64,000 bases of DNA, taken from positions 1 to 64,000 of the forward strand of contig NZ_PXZO01000032.1 in NCBI RefSeq assembly GCF_003013475.1. The letters run 5' to 3'. A program made the position numbers and the translations under genes. Every line of letters starts with the position of its first letter. Position 1 is the first letter of the stretch. The DNA comes from Brevibacillus porteri (GTDB lineage Bacteria > Bacillota > Bacilli > Brevibacillales > Brevibacillaceae). Below are positions 8,015-16,994 of the stretch, piece after piece. Below the pieces are notes generated by a model that worked only from the letters and a program-made list of their open reading frames with translations, was not told the origin of the DNA and did not search any database.

Positions 8015-8608
8015 ATGAGACAGCCAATCAAGCAAGTAGGGATCATGGGAGGAACGTTTGACCCGATTCATTGCGGGCACTTGCTGGCGGCTGAACAAGC
8101 CAGAGAGCAAGCGGGCCTGGATGAAGTCTGGTTTATGCCTACACACGTTCCACCGCACAAAAAGAGAGAGAGTCTGACGCTGGCGAATCACCGCTTGCAA
8201 ATGGTTCAGCTCGCCGTGTCTGATCACGAGGTGTTTCGTGTAACAGATGTGGAGTTCGGAAGAGAAGGTCCATCGTATACCTATGACACGATGATTCAGC
8301 TCATCAGGCAGTTCCCAGATTGCCGTTTTTCTTTTATCATGGGAGGAGATATGGTAAAAATCTTGCCCAAATGGTACCAGTACCAAGAGCTGATTCATAT
8401 GGTACGCTTTATAGGTCTAGCGAGGCCTGGAACCGAACTAGATCAAGAATCGAGCGAGGATGTCACATTTGTGGAGATGCCTGTTTGGGACATTTCCTCC
8501 ACGATGATTCGCGAGAAGGCAGCTGCCAGGAAAAGCATCCGTTATCTTGTACCTGATGCCGTGGAGCGCTATATAAAGGAGAACCGAATCTATGAGACTT
8601 TTGGATAA
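8015..8608 (+). CDS. nadD: Nicotinate-nucleotide adenylyltransferase
   Basis: Joins nicotinate mononucleotide and ATP to form deamido-NAD. The nucleotidyltransferase motif GGTFDPIHCGHL is at the N-terminus and the C-terminal ISSTMIR motif is present; 197 residues. The ribosome site is weak, so the gene may rely on coupling to yhbY 14 bases upstream. Its 3' end overlaps the yqeK start by 17 bases. Confidence 0.95.
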   Translation: MRQPIKQVGIMGGTFDPIHCGHLLAAEQAREQAGLDEVWFMPTHVPPHKKRESLTLANHRLQMVQLAVSDHEVFRVTDVEFGREGPSYTYDTMIQLIRQFPDCRFSFIMGGDMVKILPKWYQYQELIHMVRFIGLARPGTELDQESSEDVTFVEMPVWDISSTMIREKAAARKSIRYLVPDAVERYIKENRIYETFG

Positions 8609-9182
8609 TCGGGAAGAGCTTCTCGTTCGCGTACGGCAACAAATGCATGAAAAACGCTACAAGCACACGCTTGGGGTGGCTGCGTCAGCTCGCGAGCTGG
8701 CAGAGAGATTCGGGGCTGATCCTGACAAAGCCGAGCTTGCTGGACTGTTGCACGATTACTGTAAGTGCTGGCCTGTGGAAAAAATGTTCGAGATTCTCGT
8801 TCGCCACGATATGCCTACAGAGCTTTTGGAAGGGGAAAAAGAGCTGTGGCATGCCTTTGCAGCAGCTATTGTGATCCAGACTGATCTAGGTGTGACGGAT
8901 GCAGATATTTTACAAGCTGTTCGCTACCATACAACGGGTCGGGCTGGCATGTCCCTGTTAGAAAAAGTCGTCTGTGTGGCAGACTATATAGAACCAAACC
9001 GGGTTTACCCGGGTGTCGATTTTATTCGCGGCAAAGCCATGCATGATTTGGATGCCGCCCTGGCACTCGCCTTGGGAGGCACGATTCAATTTTTGATAGA
9101 GAAGCAAAAGACGGTTTTCCCGTTGACATTGACCGCATATAACGATTTGGTTTCCCGCAAAGGGAGAGAAGGAGGGTTTTGA
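8592..9182 (+). CDS. yqeK: HD-domain phosphohydrolase YqeK
   Basis: Metal-dependent HD-superfamily hydrolase of 196 residues. The metal ligands are visible as YKHTLGVA (His), LLHDYC (His-Asp) and YHTTGR (His). The family is described as symmetrical diadenosine tetraphosphatase (ApaH-like) in Gram-positive bacteria; this is carried over from the family. It overlaps nadD, and its TGA shares a base with the rsfS ATG, so the three genes look coupled. Confidence 0.92.
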   Translation: MRLLDNREELLVRVRQQMHEKRYKHTLGVAASARELAERFGADPDKAELAGLLHDYCKCWPVEKMFEILVRHDMPTELLEGEKELWHAFAAAIVIQTDLGVTDADILQAVRYHTTGRAGMSLLEKVVCVADYIEPNRVYPGVDFIRGKAMHDLDAALALALGGTIQFLIEKQKTVFPLTLTAYNDLVSRKGREGGF

Positions 9183-9538
9183 TGGTTAAAACAGTAGAAG
9201 ATTTGGCACAGTTGGTAGTGAAGGCAGCAGAGGACAAGAAAGCAGAGAACTTGAAGGTGCTCGATATTAGAAAGCTGTCCGTGATCGCAGACTATTTCAT
9301 GATTTGCCACGGAAACAACGAGCGTCAAGTACAGGCAATTGTTCGCGAAATCCGTGATCAAGCCCACAAAAACGGCTTTGACGTCCGCGGTATCGAGGGA
9401 GCAGATGAAGGTCGCTGGGTACTGGTTGATCTGGGCGATATCGTTATTCACGTTTTCCATCGCGAAGATCGCGAGTTTTACAATCTGGAGCGCCTGTGGA
9501 AGGACGCAGAGGAAGTTTCCTTTAGCGTGCAAGGATAA
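9182..9538 (+). CDS. rsfS: Ribosomal silencing factor RsfS
   Basis: Binds ribosomal protein uL14 and blocks joining of the subunits when nutrients are short. The 118-residue protein shows the family core: LSVIADYFMICHGNNERQVQA, EGADEGRWVLVDLGDIVIHVF and REFYNLERLW. ATG 9182 overlaps the yqeK stop and follows GGAGGG, so it is preferred to TTG 9179. Confidence 0.95.
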   Translation: MVKTVEDLAQLVVKAAEDKKAENLKVLDIRKLSVIADYFMICHGNNERQVQAIVREIRDQAHKNGFDVRGIEGADEGRWVLVDLGDIVIHVFHREDREFYNLERLWKDAEEVSFSVQG

Positions 9539-9544
9539 GGACAG

Positions 9545-10294
9545 ATGGCATACGCACATATGGCCGCTGTATATGACAGGCTGATGGCGGATACTCCGTA
9601 TGACCAGTGGCTCGATTGGGTCGAGCGTCATTGGACAAAGGGAGAGAAGCCTGTGCGGGTCATTGATCTTGGCTGTGGGACTGGCACGATTGCGATCCCA
9701 CTCGCCAAGCGGGGATACCGTGTTACGGGCGTGGATCTCTCAACAGAAATGCTTGCGATCGCCTATGACAAAATGAGGCAGGAACAAGTGGATGTAGCGT
9801 GGGTGGAGCAGGATATGCGCGAGCTGTCCTTGCCCGAAGCGGATGCGGTCATCTCCTTGTGTGATTCATTGAGCTACCTTACAGAGGAAGAGGATGTGCA
9901 GGAAACGTTCAAGCGCGTTTTCGCTCATCTCGCGCCCGGTGGGAGCTTTCTGTTTGATGTGCACAGTCCGTACAAGATGCTGCACATTTTCGGAGACGAG
10001 ACGTTCACACATGTAGAAGATGAAGTTTCGTACATTTGGCAATGTTTTTGCGACCCGCTGCGTCTGGAGGTAGAGCATCAGTTAACGTTTTTCATTCGTC
10101 AGCCAAACGGATTGTACGAGCGGATGGAAGAAGAGCATTGGCAACGGGCTTACCAGCCTGTCCAACTGATGCGCTGGCTGACAGATGCCGGCTTCACAGA
10201 CATTGTCATCACCGCTGATTACTCGGATATGCCGCCACAAGAAGCGAGTGAGCGCCTATTTTTTTCAGCCCGCAAGCCGAAAAGTTTGACATGA
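9545..10294 (+). CDS. yqeM: Class I SAM-dependent methyltransferase YqeM
   Basis: 249 residues with the SAM-binding motif I VIDLGCGTGTIAIPLA, an acidic motif II (VTGVDLSTEML) and motif III around EQDMREL. The target is unknown. The gene is the last of the yqeG operon. The leuS T-box promoter begins inside its final codons, so downstream transcription restarts there. Confidence 0.9.
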   Translation: MAYAHMAAVYDRLMADTPYDQWLDWVERHWTKGEKPVRVIDLGCGTGTIAIPLAKRGYRVTGVDLSTEMLAIAYDKMRQEQVDVAWVEQDMRELSLPEADAVISLCDSLSYLTEEEDVQETFKRVFAHLAPGGSFLFDVHSPYKMLHIFGDETFTHVEDEVSYIWQCFCDPLRLEVEHQLTFFIRQPNGLYERMEEEHWQRAYQPVQLMRWLTDAGFTDIVITADYSDMPPQEASERLFFSARKPKSLT

Positions 10295-10315
10295 TTGGTT
10301 CGGATTGACTATAAT
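10286..10315 (+). promoter_or_regulatory. SigA-type promoter of leuS
   Basis: TTGACA (10286-10291), 18-base spacer, TATAAT (10310-10315): both boxes are perfect. The -35 box overlaps the end of yqeM. Transcription should start near 10322. Confidence 0.85.
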
Positions 10316-10321
10316 GGCGTT

Positions 10322-10617
10322 ATAACTACAGATTCGACGCGTTTAAGAGGAATAGTAGGCATAGGATTCGAGCATTCACAGAGAGTTGACGGATGGTGCA
10401 AGTCAACCCGAATCTATCTGAACTCACCTCCCAGCACTTGCCCCCAAGGTCATTCAAGCAATGACTGCGTAAGGGTGAGCGGCTTATCCCCGTTACGGAT
10501 GAAACAAGTGGGTGAATGCTTGTCATTTGCCAATCTGGGTGGTACCGCGGGAATGTTAAATAACCTCTCGTCCCTTTCGCAACAGCGATCTGGGATGAGG
10601 GGTTTTCTTTGTTTTTT
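10322..10617 (+). promoter_or_regulatory. T-box leader (leucine) of leuS
   Basis: The T-box GGGTGGTACCGCGG is at 10537-10550. In stem I the specifier region GAA-CTC-ACC offers the leucine codon CTC at 10423-10425. The terminator stem CCTCTCGTCCC (10564-10574) / GGGATGAGGGG (10592-10602) is followed by a T-rich run. Uncharged tRNA-Leu would pair with the specifier and T-box and prevent termination. Confidence 0.95.
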
Positions 10618-10646
10618 CACCTATTTTAAGATGGGAGTGCTTTACC

Positions 10647-13064
10647 ATGGTATTCAGTCATCAAAATGTCGAAAAGAAGTGGCAGCAATATTGGGAGCAG
10701 AACAAGACCTTCAAAACCTCCGAGGATGAGGGCAAGAAAAAGTTTTACGCACTCGACATGTTCCCGTATCCATCTGGAGCTGGCCTGCACGTAGGACATC
10801 CGGAAGGCTATACGGCTACTGATATTTTATCCCGCATGAAGCGGATGCAAGGATATAACGTTCTTCATCCAATGGGCTGGGATGCGTTTGGTTTGCCAGC
10901 GGAGCAATACGCTCTCGATACAGGAAACGATCCGGCGGAATTCACCGAGCACAATATCAACACCTTCCGTCGCCAAATTAAGTCACTCGGATTTTCCTAC
11001 GACTGGGATCGCGAAATCAATACGACCGATCCGAATTACTACAAGTGGACACAATGGATTTTTACGAAGCTGTATGAGCACGGCTTGGCTTATATTGATG
11101 AGGTAGCTGTAAACTGGTGCCCTGCTTTGGGAACGGTTTTGGCGAACGAAGAAGTCATTGACGGAAAAAGTGAGCGTGGCGGACACCCAGTAGAACGCCG
11201 CCCAATGAAGCAATGGGTCTTGAAAATTACTGCGTATGCGGAAAGACTCTTGGCTGATCTGGATGAACTGGATTGGCCAGAGAGCATCAAGGAAATGCAA
11301 CGCAACTGGATCGGTCGTTCTGAAGGGGCAGAAGTAACCTTTGGTATCGAAGGTCATGACGAATCCTTTACCGTCTTTACAACTCGTCCAGACACTCTCT
11401 ACGGAGCAACTTACGCGGTATTGGCTCCTGAGCACAAGCTGGTTGAGCAAATTACCGTACCAGCTCAAAAAGAAGCAGTGGAAGCGTACCTGGATCAAGC
11501 GAAGCACAAGAGCGATCTGGAGCGTACTGATCTGGCGAAAGAAAAGACAGGAGTATTTACCGGAGCATATGCGATCAACCCGGTTAACGGCGAACGTCTG
11601 CCAATCTGGATTGCAGATTACGTGCTGATCAGCTACGGAACAGGCTCCATCATGGCGGTTCCAGCGCATGATGAACGCGACTATGAGTTCGCAAAAACAT
11701 TCGATCTGCCAATCAAACAAGTAATCGCTGGCGGAGATATCTCCAAAGAAGCGTATGCAGGCGATGGAGAGCACATCAACTCCGGTATGCTCGATGGCTT
11801 GAACAAAGAACAGGCGATCACCAAAATGATCGAGTGGCTGGAAGCGGAAGGCAAAGGAAATCGCAAAGTAACATTCCGTCTGCGCGACTGGCTGTTCAGC
11901 CGTCAACGCTACTGGGGTGAGCCAATTCCGATTCTCCATCTGGAAGACGGCACGATGAAAGTCGTTCCAGAATCCGAACTGCCAATCGTATTGCCAAAAA
12001 CAAAAGAAATCAAACCATCCGGTACAGGTGAATCGCCATTGGCAAACATCTCGGAGTGGGTAAACACCGTCGATCCGGAAACAGGTATGAAAGCACGCCG
12101 TGAGACAAACACGATGCCACAATGGGCGGGTAGCTGCTGGTACTTCCTGCGCTTCATCGATCCGCACAACGATAAGGCAATGGCTGATCCAGACAAACTG
12201 AAAGAATGGCTGCCAATCGACATTTACATTGGCGGTGCCGAGCATGCGGTGCTACACTTGCTCTACGCTCGCTTCTGGCACAAGTTCCTGTATGATATTG
12301 GTGTCGTACCAACCAAGGAACCATTCCAAAAGCTGTTTAACCAAGGAATGATCCTGGGTGAAAACAACGAGAAAATGAGTAAGTCCAAAGGTAACGTCGT
12401 AAACCCAGACGATATCATTGACAGCCATGGTGCCGACACACTGCGCATGTACGAAATGTTCATGGGACCACTGGATGCTTCGATCGCTTGGTCGACAAAA
12501 GGCTTGGATGGCGCACGCCGCTTCCTGGATCGCGTATATCGTCTGTTTGTAGGTGACAACGGTGAGCTGAACGGAAAAATCGTGGAAACCTCCAACGTGG
12601 CTGGCATGGAGCGCGTGTACCACCAAACGGTGAAAAAAGTAACAGAAGACTACGAAGGCCTGCGTTTCAATACAGGTATCTCTCAGTTGATGGTATTCGT
12701 TAACGAAGCGTACAAAGCTGAAGTTCTGCCGAAGAAATTCATGGAGGACTTGGTAAAAATGCTGTCTCCAATCGCTCCGCACTTGGGTGAAGAGCTGTGG
12801 GAAAAACTAGGCCACAGCGAGAGCCTGGCATACGAAGCATGGCCTACGTATGACGAAGCGAAGCTGGTTGAAGACGAGGTAGAAATCGTCCTGCAAATTA
12901 ACGGCAAAAACAAAGAGAAGCTGCTCATCGCTTCTGATTCGACGAAAGAACAGATGGAAGAGATGGCGAAAAACAATGAGATGATTAAAGAACTGATCGA
13001 AGGAAAAACGATCGTCAAAGTCATCGCTGTTCCAGGCAAACTGGTGAATATCGTCGTTCGTTAA
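10647..13064 (+). CDS. leuS: Leucyl-tRNA synthetase
   Basis: Class I aminoacyl-tRNA synthetase of 805 residues, the normal size for the bacterial enzyme. The HIGH signature appears as HVGH near residue 50 and KMSKS as EKMSKSKGN near residue 577. The CP1 editing domain ([12 protein letters not shown]) removes mischarged residues, and a C-terminal domain contacts the tRNA. It is controlled by the preceding T-box and followed by a strong terminator, so it is a single-gene unit. Confidence 0.97.
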   Translation: MVFSHQNVEKKWQQYWEQNKTFKTSEDEGKKKFYALDMFPYPSGAGLHVGHPEGYTATDILSRMKRMQGYNVLHPMGWDAFGLPAEQYALDTGNDPAEFTEHNINTFRRQIKSLGFSYDWDREINTTDPNYYKWTQWIFTKLYEHGLAYIDEVAVNWCPALGTVLANEEVIDGKSERGGHPVERRPMKQWVLKITAYAERLLADLDELDWPESIKEMQRNWIGRSEGAEVTFGIEGHDESFTVFTTRPDTLYGATYAVLAPEHKLVEQITVPAQKEAVEAYLDQAKHKSDLERTDLAKEKTGVFTGAYAINPVNGERLPIWIADYVLISYGTGSIMAVPAHDERDYEFAKTFDLPIKQVIAGGDISKEAYAGDGEHINSGMLDGLNKEQAITKMIEWLEAEGKGNRKVTFRLRDWLFSRQRYWGEPIPILHLEDGTMKVVPESELPIVLPKTKEIKPSGTGESPLANISEWVNTVDPETGMKARRETNTMPQWAGSCWYFLRFIDPHNDKAMADPDKLKEWLPIDIYIGGAEHAVLHLLYARFWHKFLYDIGVVPTKEPFQKLFNQGMILGENNEKMSKSKGNVVNPDDIIDSHGADTLRMYEMFMGPLDASIAWSTKGLDGARRFLDRVYRLFVGDNGELNGKIVETSNVAGMERVYHQTVKKVTEDYEGLRFNTGISQLMVFVNEAYKAEVLPKKFMEDLVKMLSPIAPHLGEELWEKLGHSESLAYEAWPTYDEAKLVEDEVEIVLQINGKNKEKLLIASDSTKEQMEEMAKNNEMIKELIEGKTIVKVIAVPGKLVNIVVR

Positions 13065-13090
13065 GAAAAGGACGGCAAGAAATAAGAAGA

Positions 13091-13131
13091 GGAGTGGAGC
13101 CTGTGAGTGACAGGTATCCACTCCTTTTTTC
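13091..13131 (+). terminator. Terminator of leuS
   Basis: GGAGTGGA (13091-13098) pairs with TCCACTCC (13117-13124), with an inner CCTGT/ACAGG stem, followed by six T. It may also serve comER from the other side. Confidence 0.85.
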
Positions 13132-13157
13132 GTAAATCAACGCTTCTTCGTCTTGCG

Positions 13158-13991
13158 CTAATGTGGCTGATTGCTCAAATTTCGTGCAACCAGTTCCTGG
13201 TCCTCGGCAAACTTTGCTTGTGTACGACGAAATACTTGGGCGAAAAGACCGGGAATACCGTTTTGCAAAGGAATCAGACCTTCCCCAGTAATTCCACCGG
13301 GCACGCAGACCCTCTTTTGCAGAGTAGGAAGGGTGAACGCTTCTTCTCGTAAAAGATCTGCGATCCCAATTAGCATTTGCGTGGTCATGTAGGTAGCAGC
13401 TTCTTCGGAAATGCCAGTTTCTTCAACAGCTTCTTGAATCATTTGCTGCAAAATATAGCTGATAAAAGCTGGCCCACAACTCACAATGTCAGAAGTAATT
13501 CGTAAAAAAGGCTCCGAAATCTCAATAGGGGAGCTAATGTGGGCAAACAAACTTCGTATAAAATGACGTTGTTCCTCTTGGATTCGTGATCCAAATTCAC
13601 ATAAGCTGACACCACTCATTACGGCATTTGTGATAGAAGGAACGACTCTGGCAACCGCACATGGAACTTGAGTCTCCAAATCCGCAAGCTTGATCGGACT
13701 GGTGATCGTAATCAATAGGTGGTCTGGCGTTAAGGCAGGAGCAATTTGTTCGAGCATCACGCTATATTCCAGTGGCTTGACGCACAGCACGATCGTTGTA
13801 GCTTCTTTGACCAAATCGGCATTGCTGTGCGCGACAATGAGCCCGGGATGTTTTTCTGCCAGTTGCTGCGCCTTCGAAAGGGTTCTGTTGCTGATAATGA
13901 CATGACCAGGAGTCAGCGCCTTGGCTGACAGCAATGATTCAATCAAGATACTGCCCATGCTGCCCGTACCAATAAACCCAATTCTATTCAT
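13158..13991 (-). CDS. comER: ComER, pyrroline-5-carboxylate reductase-like protein
   Basis: NAD(P)-binding protein of the ProC family, 277 residues from ATG 13991. The dinucleotide motif is GFIGTGSMGS near the N-terminus, and the C-terminal ProC dimer domain includes CVPGGITGEG. In B. subtilis comER lies next to comEA but is transcribed away from it and is dispensable for competence. Here it lies downstream of comEA on the same strand. GGAGGGAGGT is six bases before ATG 13991 and directly abuts ATG 13997, so the inner ATG is preferred. Confidence 0.87.
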   Translation of the reverse strand: MNRIGFIGTGSMGSILIESLLSAKALTPGHVIISNRTLSKAQQLAEKHPGLIVAHSNADLVKEATTIVLCVKPLEYSVMLEQIAPALTPDHLLITITSPIKLADLETQVPCAVARVVPSITNAVMSGVSLCEFGSRIQEEQRHFIRSLFAHISSPIEISEPFLRITSDIVSCGPAFISYILQQMIQEAVEETGISEEAATYMTTQMLIGIADLLREEAFTLPTLQKRVCVPGGITGEGLIPLQNGIPGLFAQVFRRTQAKFAEDQELVARNLSNQPH

Positions 13992-14065
13992 GGGCATACC
14001 TCCCTCCGATATTCTTTTCCCATTCTATGTAGGAGTGCCTATGATCATGACCGGATGCTGAGCAC

Positions 14066-14770
14066 TCATTTTACCACCAGCCGATCTTTTATCCGTGCAA
14101 ACATCTTCTCACCAATTCCCTCAATCTGTTTCAGGTCATCCGCTGAACGAAATGGCCCTTGTTTTGTCCGGTACTCCATGATTGCCTTGGCACGAGCTTC
14201 TCCAATCCCGGGAAGACTCATGAGCTCTTCGACAGTTGCCATGTTGAGATTAATGGCTGAGGAGGCACCAGTGGTGGATACGCTGGAAGCAGATTGTACA
14301 AGGCCAATGGATGCGGAGACTGGCGCGGTGGCCCCTTTAGCCGGGATGACAAGAGCAGCTCCATCTGTGAGCGGCGCTGCCAAGTTGATCTGGACAAGGT
14401 CAGCATCAGGAAGTGCTCCTCCTGCTTTCTCGATGGCATTTGCGACACGCGTACCTGGTTCGAATTGGTATAATCCAGGATTTTTCACTTGCCCTTTCAC
14501 ATCGACATAGAGAGGAGAGAGGAGTGGTTCCTTGTCCTTATCTTTTTCCGGTGTCGCTTTTACAGATTTGGCAGGTTGAGCAGCTGCTGAATCATCTGTC
14601 AGTTCTTTTGTTTCAAGATTCGATGCTGCATAAGCAGGAGAATGCAACGGTAGTTCGTCAGTCTTATGTGATTGATCGCGTTGATAGATCCAATAGCTAC
14701 AACCGACAAACAGAACAGCCGCAGTCAGCAAGATGATACGACGATAACGCTCCCACCACTCCAGCACCAT
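14066..14770 (-). CDS. comEA: Competence protein ComEA, DNA receptor
   Basis: Membrane-anchored double-stranded DNA receptor for natural transformation, 234 residues. One transmembrane helix (IILLTAAVLFVGCSYWIY) near the N-terminus is followed by a variable linker, a SLBB-type domain (VDVKGQVKNPGLYQF) and a C-terminal helix-hairpin-helix pair (LNMATVEELMSLPGIGEARAKAI) that binds DNA. Start ATG 14770 follows GGGAGGGT. The comEB gene that normally follows is missing, and comEC is on the opposite strand beyond asnB. Confidence 0.92.
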   Translation of the reverse strand: MVLEWWERYRRIILLTAAVLFVGCSYWIYQRDQSHKTDELPLHSPAYAASNLETKELTDDSAAAQPAKSVKATPEKDKDKEPLLSPLYVDVKGQVKNPGLYQFEPGTRVANAIEKAGGALPDADLVQINLAAPLTDGAALVIPAKGATAPVSASIGLVQSASSVSTTGASSAINLNMATVEELMSLPGIGEARAKAIMEYRTKQGPFRSADDLKQIEGIGEKMFARIKDRLVVK

Positions 14771-14888
14771 AACAAAAACCCTCCCGTCCTTCACATAGCG
14801 ATACGTTCATAGAGTGAACTTGTTCTCTATCAACGATGCTACGAAAAGTAAGAGAGGGTCTGCAAATCTATTTATTGCGTTGCCGCTG

Positions 14889-16814
14889 TTAGCCGATATG
14901 CAGCAACGAATTTTTTTTGCGGCGAAGGTCTACATTTGGGCTGACAAAAGGCTCAAAATTGTGCTTTTGCTCAATGAAGATTTGATGCCACAACATGAAG
15001 ACCAGGATCGTCCAGATTTTGCGACTGTAATCCGCATTTCCTTCGCGGTGTTCATCGAGCAAGTACAGCACATAGGCCTTATTGATCAAATTATCCACCT
15101 TGGATTCAAAAATGATCTCTTTTGCCCATTTGTAAAATTCGTTTTTGAGCCAGTGACGAGTCGGAACAGGGAAGCCCAGCTTCTTTCTCGTTTGGATCTC
15201 AGGTGGCAGGAAGTCTTTCATCGCTTCTCGAAGCACGTGCTTGGTCGTGCCGTTGGCAATTTTGTACTTCGTTGGAATGGTAGCGGCGAATTCAAATACC
15301 TTAAGATCAATGAAAGGTACTCGTAACTCCAAAGAATTGGCCATCGTCATCTTGTCGGCCTTCATCAAAATGTTGCCTCTGAGCCAAGTGTGAATGTCCA
15401 AGTATTGCATCTTGGTCACATCGTCATATTCGGAAGCGCGTTTGTAAATCTCTTCTGTGATGGTGAAAGGAGATACATACGATTCCGAACGGGTGATATC
15501 TTCCATGACGACACGCTTTTTCATCTCTTCGCTGAAAATCAGTGCGTTTCCGAAGAAGCGTTGCTCAACTGTTTTCGATCCGCGGATGAGGAAGTTTTTC
15601 CCTTTTACCTGATCGGGGAGGCGTTCTGCCATATATCCGATGGAATGACGCATCCAGCCAGGCATCCCGGAAAACATTTTGAGAGAATGAGGCTCTCTGT
15701 AAATATTGTATCCGCCAAAAAATTCATCTGCACCTTCACCGGACAATACGACGGTTACGTGTTCACTCGCCATCTGCGCTACAAAATAGAGCAGGATGGC
15801 AGAGGGATCCGCTACTGGTTCGTCCTGATGCCAGATAAGTCGCGGCAATTCATCCATGTACTGCTTGGCGTTTATCACGCGCTCGAAATGCTCCGATCCC
15901 AAATATGCGGCGGTTCGCTTCGCATAATCGAGCTCGCTGTAACCAGGAATATCTGAGCCGACAGAAAAAGATTTGACTGGCTCGAATGTACGCAACATCC
16001 CAACGATACTGCTAGAGTCAACCCCACTAGACAAGAAGGCTCCACGAGAAACTTCGCTAATCCGGTGTTTGTCGACAGATTCGAGCATGACACTGCGCGT
16101 ACCCTCAACAAAATAAGAGAACGGCTTGCTTTCATCTGGCTTGAATTCTACATCCCAGTACCTTTCCAGCTTGATCTGGTCGTTTTCAATCACAAACGAG
16201 TGAGCAGGCGGTATACGGTAAATGCCAGCAAACATCGTGTCAGGATCGGGTACATATTGGAACGTCAAATAGTGATAAAAAGCGGTTGGATTCACTTCGC
16301 GGTTGAATCCTGGCAGCTCCAGCAAGCTTTTAATCTCGCTGGCAACCCCGATCGAATCATTTGTCTCGACATAGTAGAGAGGCTTGATTCCAAAATGGTC
16401 GCGTGCCCCAAACAGACGTTTTTTACGGGAGTCGTAGATCGTAAAGCCAAACATCCCACGCAAATGCTTAGGTGCATCTGTTCCTACCTCTTCATAAAGG
16501 TGGAGGATGGTTTCAATATCAGAATCGGTATGGAAAACGTGACCGATGTCCTTTAACCATTGTTGTAACTCTTTGTAATTGTAGACTTCACCGTTACCAA
16601 TAATCCAGATGTCACGTGTTTCGTTAAACAGCGGTTGATGTCCGCCTTCCACGTCAATGATGCTTAAACGACGAAAGCCCAGGGCGATGTTGTCTTCAAG
16701 GTGAAAACCATCGTCATCTGGACCACGGTGCAGGATGACACCCGTCATTGCACTAATCGCTTCTTGTTGAACAGGCTTTTGCCGCTTGTTATAGAGTGAT
16801 ACGATTCCGCACAT
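14889..16814 (-). CDS. asnB: Asparagine synthase (glutamine-hydrolysing)
   Basis: Makes asparagine from aspartate, ATP and glutamine. Cys2 after the start Met is the class II amidotransferase nucleophile; RRLSIID and NGEVYNY line the glutamine site. The synthetase domain has the PP-loop variant SSGVDSS near residue 266. Length is 641 residues, a little longer than most AsnB proteins. Several paralogues (AsnB, AsnH, AsnO) occur in B. subtilis, and this copy most resembles the AsnB/AsnO type. It interrupts the comEA-comEC neighbourhood and is transcribed away from comEC. Confidence 0.9.
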   Translation of the reverse strand: MCGIVSLYNKRQKPVQQEAISAMTGVILHRGPDDDGFHLEDNIALGFRRLSIIDVEGGHQPLFNETRDIWIIGNGEVYNYKELQQWLKDIGHVFHTDSDIETILHLYEEVGTDAPKHLRGMFGFTIYDSRKKRLFGARDHFGIKPLYYVETNDSIGVASEIKSLLELPGFNREVNPTAFYHYLTFQYVPDPDTMFAGIYRIPPAHSFVIENDQIKLERYWDVEFKPDESKPFSYFVEGTRSVMLESVDKHRISEVSRGAFLSSGVDSSSIVGMLRTFEPVKSFSVGSDIPGYSELDYAKRTAAYLGSEHFERVINAKQYMDELPRLIWHQDEPVADPSAILLYFVAQMASEHVTVVLSGEGADEFFGGYNIYREPHSLKMFSGMPGWMRHSIGYMAERLPDQVKGKNFLIRGSKTVEQRFFGNALIFSEEMKKRVVMEDITRSESYVSPFTITEEIYKRASEYDDVTKMQYLDIHTWLRGNILMKADKMTMANSLELRVPFIDLKVFEFAATIPTKYKIANGTTKHVLREAMKDFLPPEIQTRKKLGFPVPTRHWLKNEFYKWAKEIIFESKVDNLINKAYVLYLLDEHREGNADYSRKIWTILVFMLWHQIFIEQKHNFEPFVSPNVDLRRKKNSLLHIG

Positions 16815-16994
16815 AAGAAATGACTCTTCCTCTCACTGGATTGCTCCTGCTAACTCTATCATGTATCGACCATCAGCGCAATCTCTTATGAGTGCCAGTA
16901 ATTGACCTCGAAAACGCTGATTCTACAAGGGAATTAGCCTTTCGTCTTTTCTATTTTTGTCCCCATTCGGTTAGATATACTCCCTTAGGAGACC

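Noticed and set aside
10983-12245. 420-codon reverse-strand ORF inside leuS
   Set aside because: It is antisense to a fully conserved gene, with an implausible Cys/Phe/Trp-rich composition; a shadow of leuS codon use.
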